Shown: positions 1 through 6,665 of the stretch, one piece after another | Position numbering within the stretch: position 1 is the first letter of the stretch | How the letters are laid out: each line of letters begins with the position of its first letter | Translations under genes and position numbers: made by a program | The notes under the pieces: generated by a model | Database searches by the model: none | Seen by the model: only the letters and a program-made list of their open reading frames with translations | What the model was told of the DNA's origin: nothing | NCBI GenBank assembly: GCA_022448705.1 | Contig: JAKUUF010000067.1 | Span: 1 to 7,869 of the forward strand | DNA length: 7,869 nt | Reading direction: 5' to 3' | Origin: SAR324 cluster bacterium | GTDB lineage: Bacteria > SAR324 > NAC60-12

Positions 1-175
1 TGATTTTAACCGAAAAATCCCAGAAAATTCCTGGATATAATGCCGACAACTGTTTTACCACTCTAGCATGAATGTAAATATAAGATATAATTTTTCTTTT
101 TTTAACTGATGTGAGAATTTATAAATAGTTAAAAGCTAATAAATACTTAAACAACATGCAGAAACAGAACAAACA
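1..175. other. non-coding leader region upstream of the ydcF-like gene
   Basis: This AT-rich stretch has no credible gene on either strand. Two exact TATAAT hexamers lie on the plus strand, at 36-41 and 86-91. Either could be the -10 element for the gene at 176, but neither has a recognisable TTGACA-like partner 16-18 bp upstream, so no promoter is called. The bases just before the ATG at 176 contain no clear Shine-Dalgarno sequence. Confidence 0.4.
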
Positions 176-925
176 ATGGAACGGCCTTTAAAATTCATAC
201 TTGAAGACATTGTATTTGGACCATTGTTTCTCTTAACGTTGTTGACTTGTGCCCTCATATTGATGTACAAGCACAGGAAAGATTTAAAAATTTCATTCAG
301 AACTCTTTTAGGATCTTGGGTTGTTCTTTTTCTTGGCAGCAACACACTGTTTTTCCAGCTTGTTTCATATCCATTAAAATATTTGACTCCAGAAAGTACA
401 AAACATCCAAGTGATGCGATTGTTGTAGCCTCTGCTGGTGTACATAAATCGGGTGCTCCAACACCAGGTTCAACCCTGAGAGCACATGCGGCTGCAAAAT
501 TATATTTAGAAGGACTGGCTCCGCTTGTAATTATAACCGGCGGTGTTACTGAACCATATCTTCACCCGGTAAACATCAAAGGTATTGCCATCATTCTACA
601 AGGCATGGGAGTACCTTCACATGACATTATCATTGAAAATCGCTCTGCAGACACATACAAGAATGGAATAGAGACCGCCAAAATACTTGAGCGTTTAAAA
701 TTGAAAACTGTGCTTCTTGTATCACATGATTATCATTTGTTGCGCCTTGTTTCTGTTTTTAAAAAACTAGGTATTGAGTCCTATGCATATGCAGCAAACC
801 AGTCTTATCCAATAACAGCAACCCCCTGGTGGCGTTACTTTGACTGGGCAAATTTTAATCGAATTCAGACCATTGTGCATGAATATTTAGGGCTCCTGTC
901 ATACAAATACTCAAATCGAATCTGA
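176..925 (+). CDS. YdcF/ElyC/SanA-family (DUF218) envelope protein
   Basis: A 249-residue membrane-anchored protein of the DUF218 family, whose members (SanA, ElyC, YdcF of E. coli) act in or near the inner membrane and are linked to envelope integrity. No precise reaction is established for most of them. Two hydrophobic segments (about residues 13-31 and 42-62) precede the DUF218 domain (about 79-240). The domain shows the opening strand DAIVV (80-84), TGG (121-123), the E-x2-S-x-D-T-x2-N signature (E154, S157, T160, N163), VSHDYHLLR (182-190, matching the family's serine/histidine stretch) and a late conserved Glu in HEYLG (E236). Two N-terminal segments followed by DUF218 resemble ElyC more than the single-anchor SanA. 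No Shine-Dalgarno sequence is obvious, but TM1 begins soon after this ATG, which supports the start. The next gene is on the opposite strand, so this is probably a single-gene unit. The family call is firm; the role is inferred. Confidence 0.88.
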   Translation: MERPLKFILEDIVFGPLFLLTLLTCALILMYKHRKDLKISFRTLLGSWVVLFLGSNTLFFQLVSYPLKYLTPESTKHPSDAIVVASAGVHKSGAPTPGSTLRAHAAAKLYLEGLAPLVIITGGVTEPYLHPVNIKGIAIILQGMGVPSHDIIIENRSADTYKNGIETAKILERLKLKTVLLVSHDYHLLRLVSVFKKLGIESYAYAANQSYPITATPWWRYFDWANFNRIQTIVHEYLGLLSYKYSNRI

Positions 926-988
926 TAATCACACGAAATAAGGTATCTCTGATTGTGAATACTAACCGCAGGAGGGAACGCATATTTG

Positions 989-1120
989 ATGCAATACATA
1001 TCAGGCGAGCCATTTTGTTTCACAACCTGCCATAATTCACTACTGAGGAGGGGAAAATGTATTTTGCGGGATTATAAGCGGCAACCGATTATGGGAAAAA
1101 TCTCAGCTGCAATTCTCTAA
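989..1120 (+). CDS. possible small ORF (43 aa), unidentified
   Basis: This ORF has 43 codons and a purine-rich GGAGGG at 971-976. The spacing to ATG 989 is 12 nt, which is long; an in-frame TTG at 986 would be better placed. The product has two nearby cysteines (residues 10 and 14), a third at 24, and a basic second half ending in a stretch with KRQPIMG. That stretch faintly recalls the start of REP-associated (IS200-like) transposases, so this could be a decayed remnant rather than a live gene. No homologue is recognised. It lies between two convergent genes, so no neighbour supports a role. It may be a chance ORF. Confidence 0.15.
   Translation: MQYISGEPFCFTTCHNSLLRRGKCILRDYKRQPIMGKISAAIL
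1074..1092. repeat. small imperfect hairpin in the 926-1156 gap
   Basis: The plus strand reads ATAA-G-CGG, loop CAA, then CCG-A-TTAT. This is a seven-pair stem with one G/A mismatch and a three-base loop. It lies between the convergent ends of the ydcF-like gene and the ccmI-like gene, where a terminator for either would be expected. Neither side carries a T-run, so a rho-independent terminator is not supported. It may be chance in AT-rich DNA. It also falls inside the doubtful ORF at 989-1120. Confidence 0.2.
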
Positions 1121-1156
1121 AACTTTATAACCAAATTAATAACTTAAAAATAACTG

Positions 1157-1426
1157 TCAATCTTCAGTTGATACTTCTTTTTTCTGCAGTTTAAGGTAGT
1201 TTCTTTGAAGAAAAATTTTTTGCTGATTATAATCTGATTCAGATAAACGCCCAAGAGCATAATCATCCTCCAAATCAGATAAGGCAGTCAGGCAGAAATC
1301 TGCTTGACTGGTATCCAGTTGATAATTTTCAGGAATTTCATATTTCTGGATTTTGCTCCTGAACAGTGGATAGGTGATCACTCCTACTGACCCCAAGATA
1401 ACAATTACAGCGAATGTCCAAATCAT
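1157..1426 (-). CDS. short CcmI-like (cytochrome c biogenesis) membrane protein
   Basis: An 89-residue protein with one N-terminal membrane segment (about 3-21), a short linker and a helical segment, LSDLEDDYALGRLSESDY (49-66). That segment matches the conserved stretch of the CcmI/CycH N-terminal domain, which usually reads like L-x-E-L-E-x-D-Y-x-x-G-K-I-S-x-x-D-Y. In full-length CcmI the membrane and helical N-terminal part is followed by a periplasmic TPR domain that chaperones apocytochrome c to the haem ligation complex. Here only the N-terminal module is present, as in the short CcmI-like proteins found in many bacteria. No ccm genes flank it, so the pathway assignment rests on this motif alone. 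The ATG at 1424-1426 has no evident Shine-Dalgarno sequence, but it sits directly before the membrane segment. The 221-bp gap upstream suggests its own promoter. Confidence 0.65.
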   Translation of the reverse strand: MIWTFAVIVILGSVGVITYPLFRSKIQKYEIPENYQLDTSQADFCLTALSDLEDDYALGRLSESDYNQQKIFLQRNYLKLQKKEVSTED

Positions 1427-1647
1427 GACCGGTTAAAGATCTTTATTTAAGTTTTTTCAAAGTTTAGGTATTTGAATGATTATTAACATAAGCATTCTTG
1501 ATCTGACTTAAGTAAAAATCCTTTATTTAATGTTTTTCTGAAGTTATGTAGATTTATAGTGTGATTCGCAAAATCTAATATTTAAATTTTTAAGGAAGGA
1601 GTACGTTAGATTAAGGAAAGATACAATTTGGAAAGAATACCCGGTTC
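1427..1647. other. AT-rich intergenic region with degenerate repeats
   Basis: This gap lies between the ccmI-like gene and the end of the R3H gene, both on the minus strand, and has no credible ORF. A ten-base word, CTTTATTTAA, occurs at 1441-1450 and again at 1521-1530. About 70 percent identity continues for the next 27 bases, giving an imperfect repeat with an 80-bp period. An inverted pair AATCTAA (1572-1578) and TTAGATT (1606-1612) encloses 27 bases. On the minus strand a TATAAA occurs roughly 120-130 bp before the ccmI-like start, with no good -35 partner. The purine-rich AAGGAAGGAG near 1592-1601 resembles a ribosome binding site but has no start codon after it. Confidence 0.35.
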
Positions 1648-2100
1648 TTACCAGTTGCTGTCATTCCTGCAGACAATTTTATTTTGACGTATGCGGAATT
1701 CTCCATCTTCAACAGGGCGTCTGTCCAGAATCCGGGTTTCACGCTCATTAAGCGCTATACCGAAGCTGCCGTCTTTTCTCAAAACAATTTCTGTCCCAGG
1801 CTTTGAGTAAAATATTTCTATCCCCCGGTCAATAACATTATTTTGCATTATATTTTCCGGGATTTCCGTTAGTTCTGTTTTTCTAAGACTAACTGAACGA
1901 TTTATTCCTTCTCCTGTTGATTCAGAAGTTAGTTTGTATTTAGTACCAATTTTATGAACCATTCGTCTACGGAATGAATTCATTGGTTCCAGTTGCAGTT
2001 GAGTCTCTTCAGATTTGATAAAACGCACAAGTGCATCATTAATTTCAGCAATCAGTTCCTCATCAGAACTGCTTAAATCCATATCATCAAACACGGGCAT
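1648..2100 (-). CDS. R3H-domain protein, probable single-stranded nucleic acid binder
   Basis: A 150-residue soluble protein. Residues about 15-74 form an R3H domain: LEPMNSFRRRMVHK (37-50) contains the signature Arg and His three residues apart (R45, H49), followed by the typical serine-rich turn SESTGEG (59-65) and a basic strand ending in R73. R3H domains bind single-stranded RNA or DNA. In the bacterial Jag/KhpB family the R3H domain follows a KH domain, which is absent here. The C-terminal half (about 84-150) is predicted from pattern to be beta-rich (IEIFY, EIVLR, FGIAL, FRIRQ, KIVCR) and matches no family I know. The N-terminus is acidic. The gene follows lon by 124 bp in the same orientation, so co-transcription is possible. 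There is no Shine-Dalgarno sequence before the ATG, only an A-run. The domain call is strong; the cellular role is unknown. Confidence 0.8.
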   Translation of the reverse strand: MPVFDDMDLSSSDEELIAEINDALVRFIKSEETQLQLEPMNSFRRRMVHKIGTKYKLTSESTGEGINRSVSLRKTELTEIPENIMQNNVIDRGIEIFYSKPGTEIVLRKDGSFGIALNERETRILDRRPVEDGEFRIRQNKIVCRNDSNW

Positions 2101-2114
2101 TTTTTAGATAACTT

Positions 2115-2151
2115 TGCAGTTAAAACTGCATACATAAGTTGGCAGTTTTAA
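2115..2151 (-). promoter_or_regulatory. two mutually exclusive stem-loops between lon and the R3H gene
   Basis: Read on the minus strand (lon to R3H direction), TTAAAACTGC (2151-2142) is followed after 12 nt by its exact complement GCAGTTTTAA (2129-2120), giving a 10-bp stem. The second arm can instead fold with the next bases: TGCAGT, loop TTTA, ACTGCA (2130-2115) is a perfect 6-bp hairpin. The two structures cannot coexist. The arrangement recalls a terminator/antiterminator or a processing site 15 to 50 bp before the R3H start. No T-run follows either stem, so a standard intrinsic terminator is not supported. A role in ending lon mRNA or controlling R3H expression is inference. Confidence 0.35.
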
Positions 2152-2224
2152 ACTCCAATATAATTTTACTTGTGATGTCGGCAGAAGTAACTGGGATTTA
2201 TCTGTAAAACCCACAGCATCAACT

Positions 2225-4687
2225 TTATGCATCATAAGTTCTAGGGGAATCTGAGGATTCAGTTTCGGGTAAGATGGTTGCTTCCGGACTTTCTTTATTG
2301 GAACCTTCTTCATCTTCAGATACAGGATCTATTACCGGACTGGGGAACCGCTCAAGTGATTTATTTAATACTTCTTCCACTGTATTTACCGGGATTATTT
2401 CAAGCCCATTTTGGATTTCTTCCGGAATTTCACTAAGATCTTTCTTGTTTTTATCCGGAATAATTACAGTGGAAATGACACCTCGTTTTGCAGCAAGAAG
2501 TTTTTCTTTTAATCCTCCTATTGCCAATACCTTGCCCCGCAAAGTTGTTTCTCCAGTCATAGCAACTTCATTCCTAACCGGGATACTGGTAAATGCACTG
2601 ACTAAAGAAGTAGCTATTGTAACCCCGGCAGATGGACCGTCTTTAGGTACAGCTCCTGCCGGTACGTGAATGTGAATATCTGTTTTTTCAAATACTGAAG
2701 AAAATATTCCCAGCCTGTTTGCATTCGTACGTACATAACTCAGCGCAGCCTGTGCTGATTCTTTCATCACATCTCCAAGCTTCCCGGTTAACTGTAACTT
2801 TCCTGTACCTTTCATGATATTTACTTCAGTAACAAGGAGTTCTCCGCCTGCTTGTGTCCATGCCAATCCACATGTAGTACCAATTTCGTTTTGTTCTTCA
2901 GCTTTTGCATGTTTGTAACGTGGCACTCCCAAGAATTTCTGTACACGTTTTGATGTAACCACTACTTTGCTGAGTTTTGTCTTCTTAACCAGTTGTGTTG
3001 CAACCTTACGACATGTTTTTGCGATCTCCCTTTCCAGGTTCCTCACTCCGGCTTCTCTGGTATAACTGCGAATAATGTCAAGAATAGCTTTTTGCTGAAA
3101 CTGAATCTTTTTAACTGTGAGACCATTTTCATCCATTTGTTTTGGAAGCAGATGTTCACGTGCAATATGTTCTTTTTCCAACTCTGTGTAGCCTGAAAGC
3201 ATGATAACTTCCATACGATCTTTTAGCGCGGGTGGAATGTTCTGCGCAACATTCGCAGTGCAAAAAAACAGTACATCCGAAACATCAAATTCCACTTCTA
3301 AATAATGATCCATAAAAGTGTGGTTTTGTTCAGGGTCAAGTACTTCAAGCAGGGCTGCAGCTGGGTCTCCCATCACCCCATAAGTCATTTTGTCAATTTC
3401 ATCAAAAAGCAGCAGCGGATTTTTGTATTTTACTTTGCGCAGGGACTGAATCACTTTACCGGGCATGGCACCGATGTAAGTTCTGCGGTGTCCTCTGATT
3501 TCAGCTTCGTCACGAACCCCTCCCAGGCTTACATGGGCAAATTTTCTTCCTAAAGCTTCTGCAACAGAGCGAGCAAGAGATGTTTTGCCTACACCTGGCG
3601 GTCCTACCAGACAAATAATCGGTCCTTTCATTTTCCCCACCTGCTGTGCAACAGCAAGATACTCAATAATACGTTCTTTTACTTTTTCCAAACCATAATG
3701 CCGCGCATCCAATACTTTTTCGGCTTTTCCCAAGTCAAAATTATCTTCAGTCTTTTCGTCCCATGGCATACAAATCAACCAGTCAAGATAGTTGCGTACA
3801 ACGTTTGCTTCAGAAGACATGGATGGCATCATTTTGAGTTTTTTCAGTTCTTTTTCCGCCATTTCCTTTGCTTCAGCTGAAAGCTTAACCTCCTCAATCT
3901 TTTTAGCATACTCTTCCATTTCTGCTTTGCCGTCTTCGCCATGCCCCAACTCTTTTTGAATGGCCTTAACTTGTTCATTGAGGTAATATTCTTTTTGAGT
4001 CCTTCCAATCTGTCCCTGAACTCTTTCCTTCAGTTTCCTTTCTACTTTTTTAAATTCTTTTTCCTCAAGCATTCGTCCATAGACTATTTCCAAACGTCTT
4101 TTTGGATCAGCATTTTCCAGCAAATCCTGCTTCTTTCTCAATTCCATGTTTAAAAGCGGAGCAATTCTGTCAGCAAGGATATGTGGTTCGTCTGAATCTA
4201 CGGACAATTTTTCAATTCCCTCAGTACGGCGCTTAACGTCCTTAAGATAACGCTTGAACTCGGTTCGAACATTTTTGCTGAGAGCAATCAATTCGGGTGC
4301 CCTTGAAACATTTTCAGGAATTGGTTCCACAACTGCGGCAAAATGTGGTTCTTCCATATGCGCCTCAATCAGTCGCCCTCTTGTTTTTGCCTCAAACAAC
4401 GCCTTGATGGTTCCATTGTGGAGCCGCATGATCTGCAGTACCTGGCCAATAGTGCCTACACGAAACAAATCCTTTGCTTCAGGCTCTTCAACCAGTGGAT
4501 CCTCTTGAGCAACAACAAAAATTTGCCTGTCTCCCGCGAGAGCTTTTTCCAGAGATGCTATTGAGAGTGTGCGTCCAATGAAAAATGGTGCAGTCATGTG
4601 GGGGAACACCACAATGTCTCTCATTGGCAACATTGGAAGAGCTAACTGTTTTGGGGTAGTAGATTTGTCTTTGACTTCTCCGGGCAT
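2225..4687 (-). CDS. lon: Lon protease (ATP-dependent, class La)
   Basis: This 820-residue protein is a complete bacterial LonA, the hexameric cytoplasmic AAA+ serine protease that degrades misfolded and regulatory proteins. The N-terminal substrate-binding domain (about 13-210) opens with LALPMLPMRDIVVFP. A helical, charged linker follows (about 210-300). The AAA+ module carries Walker A GPPGVGKT (362-369), Walker B LLLFDEID (425-432) and an arginine in DRMEVI (R491). The protease domain (about 600-775) has the catalytic Ser in PKDGPSAG (S686) and Lys in GGLKEKL (K729), with the same 43-residue spacing as E. coli S679 and K722. All catalytic residues are intact. Unlike E. coli Lon (784 aa), it ends in an acidic Ser/Glu/Pro-rich tail of about 40 residues (from about 780). 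The ATG lies just ahead of the conserved start of the domain; a Shine-Dalgarno sequence is not evident, and no heat-shock promoter is recognisable in the 200 bp upstream. Confidence 0.98.
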   Translation of the reverse strand: MPGEVKDKSTTPKQLALPMLPMRDIVVFPHMTAPFFIGRTLSIASLEKALAGDRQIFVVAQEDPLVEEPEAKDLFRVGTIGQVLQIMRLHNGTIKALFEAKTRGRLIEAHMEEPHFAAVVEPIPENVSRAPELIALSKNVRTEFKRYLKDVKRRTEGIEKLSVDSDEPHILADRIAPLLNMELRKKQDLLENADPKRRLEIVYGRMLEEKEFKKVERKLKERVQGQIGRTQKEYYLNEQVKAIQKELGHGEDGKAEMEEYAKKIEEVKLSAEAKEMAEKELKKLKMMPSMSSEANVVRNYLDWLICMPWDEKTEDNFDLGKAEKVLDARHYGLEKVKERIIEYLAVAQQVGKMKGPIICLVGPPGVGKTSLARSVAEALGRKFAHVSLGGVRDEAEIRGHRRTYIGAMPGKVIQSLRKVKYKNPLLLFDEIDKMTYGVMGDPAAALLEVLDPEQNHTFMDHYLEVEFDVSDVLFFCTANVAQNIPPALKDRMEVIMLSGYTELEKEHIAREHLLPKQMDENGLTVKKIQFQQKAILDIIRSYTREAGVRNLEREIAKTCRKVATQLVKKTKLSKVVVTSKRVQKFLGVPRYKHAKAEEQNEIGTTCGLAWTQAGGELLVTEVNIMKGTGKLQLTGKLGDVMKESAQAALSYVRTNANRLGIFSSVFEKTDIHIHVPAGAVPKDGPSAGVTIATSLVSAFTSIPVRNEVAMTGETTLRGKVLAIGGLKEKLLAAKRGVISTVIIPDKNKKDLSEIPEEIQNGLEIIPVNTVEEVLNKSLERFPSPVIDPVSEDEEGSNKESPEATILPETESSDSPRTYDA

Positions 4688-4887
4688 AAACTAACTTGAA
4701 TTTGATTATGTGTTTAAGAAAATGTTAATTCATTTACTGGGATCAAAAATGAAAATGCCTGCTTTTTCTAATATTATTACATAAATATTAAACCTGCCAT
4801 GTTTAGGTTGTGATATTTTACTTTATCGATGACTTTACAAAAAATCAAGAAATCAAAGATCAGCATCCGATGCATTGGATTTTGATA
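4688..4887. other. intergenic region between the lipoprotein gene and lon
   Basis: These 200 bp of AT-rich DNA should hold the lon promoter on the minus strand, but I cannot pick a good -35/-10 pair, and no sigma32-type CTTGAA plus CCCCAT pair is present in the right order. Near the lipoprotein end, GCATCCGATGC (4863-4873) is a short palindrome. On the minus strand it is followed by a T-rich tract, and flanking ATCAAA/TTTGAT can extend the fold, so it could be a weak terminator for the lipoprotein gene. No ORF here looks real. Confidence 0.35.
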
Positions 4888-5205
4888 TTAAGGAGGAAAA
4901 GATGATGCACTCATTTCCACACAGATTTTATCCTGTTTAATGTAACTGCCAACTTCCTTAAATTTAATCCCATGGTTTTTATTCCCAACAACACTTCGCA
5001 GGTGAAATTTCCCATTATTTTTTGCTGCTGACAACGCATCCTCAAATGTCTCAGAACATGCTCGGCTTATTACTTTGACATCAAGCGCTCCACGATCTAT
5101 TACCTTGTATTCAGGATCATAAAATGTCTGGTATTTCTGCTTAGCAGCGGCACAACCAATAATCAGAATTAAACCAAACAGAATTAAAAGAAGTATGCTG
5201 CGCAT
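4888..5205 (-). CDS. small putative outer-membrane lipoprotein, unidentified
   Basis: A 105-residue protein with a lipoprotein signal: MRS, a hydrophobic core (about 4-16) and the lipobox I-I-G-C with the lipidated Cys at 18. Ala at +2 (19) predicts sorting by Lol to the outer membrane, not inner-membrane retention. The mature part is about 88 residues with two further cysteines (C50 and C95) that could form a disulfide. It has a helical centre (SETFEDALSAAKNNGKF, 51-67) and beta-like flanks (DVKVISR, KICVEMSA). The layout of strand, helix with 'A...A', strand and strand ending in a V-x-M-x-A type strand loosely resembles small secreted modules such as FlgT-N/LPP20-like domains, but I cannot identify the family. 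It is transcribed divergently from hemL and 200 bp before lon on the same strand. The start is supported by its position directly before the signal peptide. Confidence 0.72.
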   Translation of the reverse strand: MRSILLLILFGLILIIGCAAAKQKYQTFYDPEYKVIDRGALDVKVISRACSETFEDALSAAKNNGKFHLRSVVGNKNHGIKFKEVGSYIKQDKICVEMSASSFPP

Positions 5206-5225
5206 TAATTTTCTTTAGTGAAGTC

Positions 5226-5252
5226 TTGACAACATTCTGCTCGTTCTACAAA
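5226..5252 (+). promoter_or_regulatory. candidate sigma70-type promoter for hemL
   Basis: A perfect -35 hexamer TTGACA lies at 5226-5231 with TACAAA (4 of 6 to TATAAT) at 5247-5252. The 15-bp spacer is short. It lies in the 128-bp divergent region and would give a hemL leader of about 75 nt. The -35 is convincing; the -10 is weak. Confidence 0.35.
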
Positions 5253-5273
5253 CTACCAGTTTAAGAAGCCAGA

Positions 5274-5303
5274 TTTATACAACAAAATTAATCAACTCGT
5301 GAA
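5274..5303 (-). promoter_or_regulatory. weak candidate promoter for the lipoprotein gene
   Basis: On the minus strand, TATAAA (complement at 5274-5279) is preceded by TTCACG (complement at 5298-5303) with an 18-bp spacer. The -10 is 5 of 6 and the -35 is 4 of 6. It points at the lipoprotein start about 70 nt away. Confidence 0.25.
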
Positions 5304-5333
5304 AAACCCTTTTTTACAATAAGTGCAACCTTC

Positions 5334-6614
5334 ATGCAGATCACACAATCTACAAAGTTATTTTCTCTAGCCCAGCAAAGACTCCCTGGGGGAGTTAACA
5401 GTCCTGTCCGTGCTTTTAAATCTGTGAATATGACTCCCTTATTCATTACAAGGGGGCAAGGATCAAAACTCTTTGACAAGGATGGTAACGAATATATTGA
5501 CTACGTGGGTTCGTGGGGACCAATGATTCTTGGACACGCCAACCCGAAAGTTGTCAGTAAACTTAAAGAAACTCTGGACAATGGGACTTCTTTTGGTGCA
5601 CCAACTGAAGGTGAGATTTTGTTAGCTGAAATGATATGTGAAGCAGTACCAAGTGTGGAAATGATTCGCCTGGTAAATTCAGGTTCAGAAGCAGCAATGG
5701 CAGTTCTGCGTTTGGCTCGTGGTTATACTAAACGTGATAAAATAATTAAATTTGAAGGCTGCTATCACGGCAGCGTTGACCCTCTTCTTGTAAAGGCAGG
5801 TTCCGGAGCAATGACATTAGGAATTCCAGACTCTCCGGGAGTTCCGGTTTCTTTTGTCGAACATACACTTCAGGCTAAATTCAACGATCTGGACTCTGTT
5901 ATTAGAATTACAGAAGAAAACTCTCAGGATATCGCGGCAATTATTCTTGAACCTGTAGCAGGGAATATGGGCATGATACCTCCTGAACATGGATTCCTGC
6001 AAGGTCTTCGTGATTTATGCGATCGTGAAGGAATATTGCTGATATTTGATGAGGTGATGAGTGGTTTTCGTATTGATTTTGGAGGAGCACAATCACTGTT
6101 TGGTATTGTTCCAGACTTAAGTATTTTTGGAAAGGTTATTGGTGGTGGCCTGCCTGTAGGAGCATACGGTGGACGCCAGGATATTATGCTTCAGGTTGCG
6201 CCTTCAGGACCAATATATCAGGCAGGAACTTTGTCTGGGAATCCACTAGCAGTAACTGCAGGTTTAACGACCTTGGAAATACTCAAAGAACAGAATCCAT
6301 ATCCTGAGCTTGGCCAAAAAACAGCATGGCTTTGTGAAGAGCTGACAACAGCTGCTGAGACTGCCGGAATTCAAATTCAGACACAATCAATCGGTGGTAT
6401 GTTTGGGTATTTTTTTGCAGAAAATGCAGTGCGTAATTTCCAGGAAGCACTTAATTCTGATACGGGGAAGTTTACTAAATTTTTCCAGAATATGCTGAAG
6501 GAGGGCATTTATTTACCACCATCAGCTTTTGAATCCCTTTTTATTTCAACTGCACATTCAGAAGAAGACCTGGAAAGAACAGCCTCAGCATTCAGAAAGG
6601 CTTTGAAAGACTAG
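5334..6614 (+). CDS. hemL: glutamate-1-semialdehyde 2,1-aminomutase
   Basis: This 426-residue cytosolic, PLP-dependent enzyme converts glutamate-1-semialdehyde, made by HemA, to 5-aminolevulinate, the second step of the C5 route to haem and other tetrapyrroles. The length matches the family. It begins with the hallmark PGGVNSPVRAF (18-28), then WGPMILGHA (61-69), the phosphate-binding SGSEA (116-120), FEGCYHG (140-146), AGSGAMTLG (155-163), the PLP-ring aspartate in IFDEVMSGFR (D239) and the Schiff-base lysine in GKVIGGGLPVGAYGG (K267). YQAGTLSGNPLA (295-306) is also typical and separates it from other class III aminotransferases. After YHG the usual His-Ala-Asp is replaced by Ser-Val-Asp, a mild variation. 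The ATG at 5334 lacks a clear Shine-Dalgarno sequence but fits the family N-terminus. It stands alone on its strand, without other hem genes nearby. Confidence 0.98.
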   Translation: MQITQSTKLFSLAQQRLPGGVNSPVRAFKSVNMTPLFITRGQGSKLFDKDGNEYIDYVGSWGPMILGHANPKVVSKLKETLDNGTSFGAPTEGEILLAEMICEAVPSVEMIRLVNSGSEAAMAVLRLARGYTKRDKIIKFEGCYHGSVDPLLVKAGSGAMTLGIPDSPGVPVSFVEHTLQAKFNDLDSVIRITEENSQDIAAIILEPVAGNMGMIPPEHGFLQGLRDLCDREGILLIFDEVMSGFRIDFGGAQSLFGIVPDLSIFGKVIGGGLPVGAYGGRQDIMLQVAPSGPIYQAGTLSGNPLAVTAGLTTLEILKEQNPYPELGQKTAWLCEELTTAAETAGIQIQTQSIGGMFGYFFAENAVRNFQEALNSDTGKFTKFFQNMLKEGIYLPPSAFESLFISTAHSEEDLERTASAFRKALKD

Positions 6615-6665
6615 CAAATATTTTCGAGTTCATTTGAGTCAAAACTGATCTTGAAAAGCAAAAGA

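Noticed and set aside
1046..1078. GAGGAGGGGAAAATG, a good-looking ribosome site and ATG
   Set aside because: The frame ends after six codons, so it encodes nothing credible.
2104..2313. A 69-codon minus-strand frame ending 3 bp before the R3H start and overlapping the end of lon by 89 bp
   Set aside because: It has no Shine-Dalgarno sequence and no recognisable domain, its first third is lon sequence read in another frame, and it would run through the paired hairpin arms. The adjacency to the R3H start is suggestive of coupling but not enough.
2274..2669. A 131-codon plus-strand open frame
   Set aside because: It is antisense to the Lon protease domain, which is intact and conserved; it has no family features.
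3305..4564. Several plus-strand open frames of 60-84 codons
   Set aside because: All are antisense to conserved Lon segments (AAA+ and N-terminal domains) and rich in Phe/Cys/Ser, as expected of shadow frames.
4890..4940. AAGGAGG followed closely by ATGATG on the plus strand, like a strong translation start
   Set aside because: The frame stops after 12 codons, and the purine run is simply the complement of the Pro-Pro-Phe codons at the end of the lipoprotein gene.
6615..6665. A bidirectional terminator between hemL and fliN
   Set aside because: Only AT-rich, bulged pairing (TTTTCGA with TCAAAA) is present; there is no GC stem.
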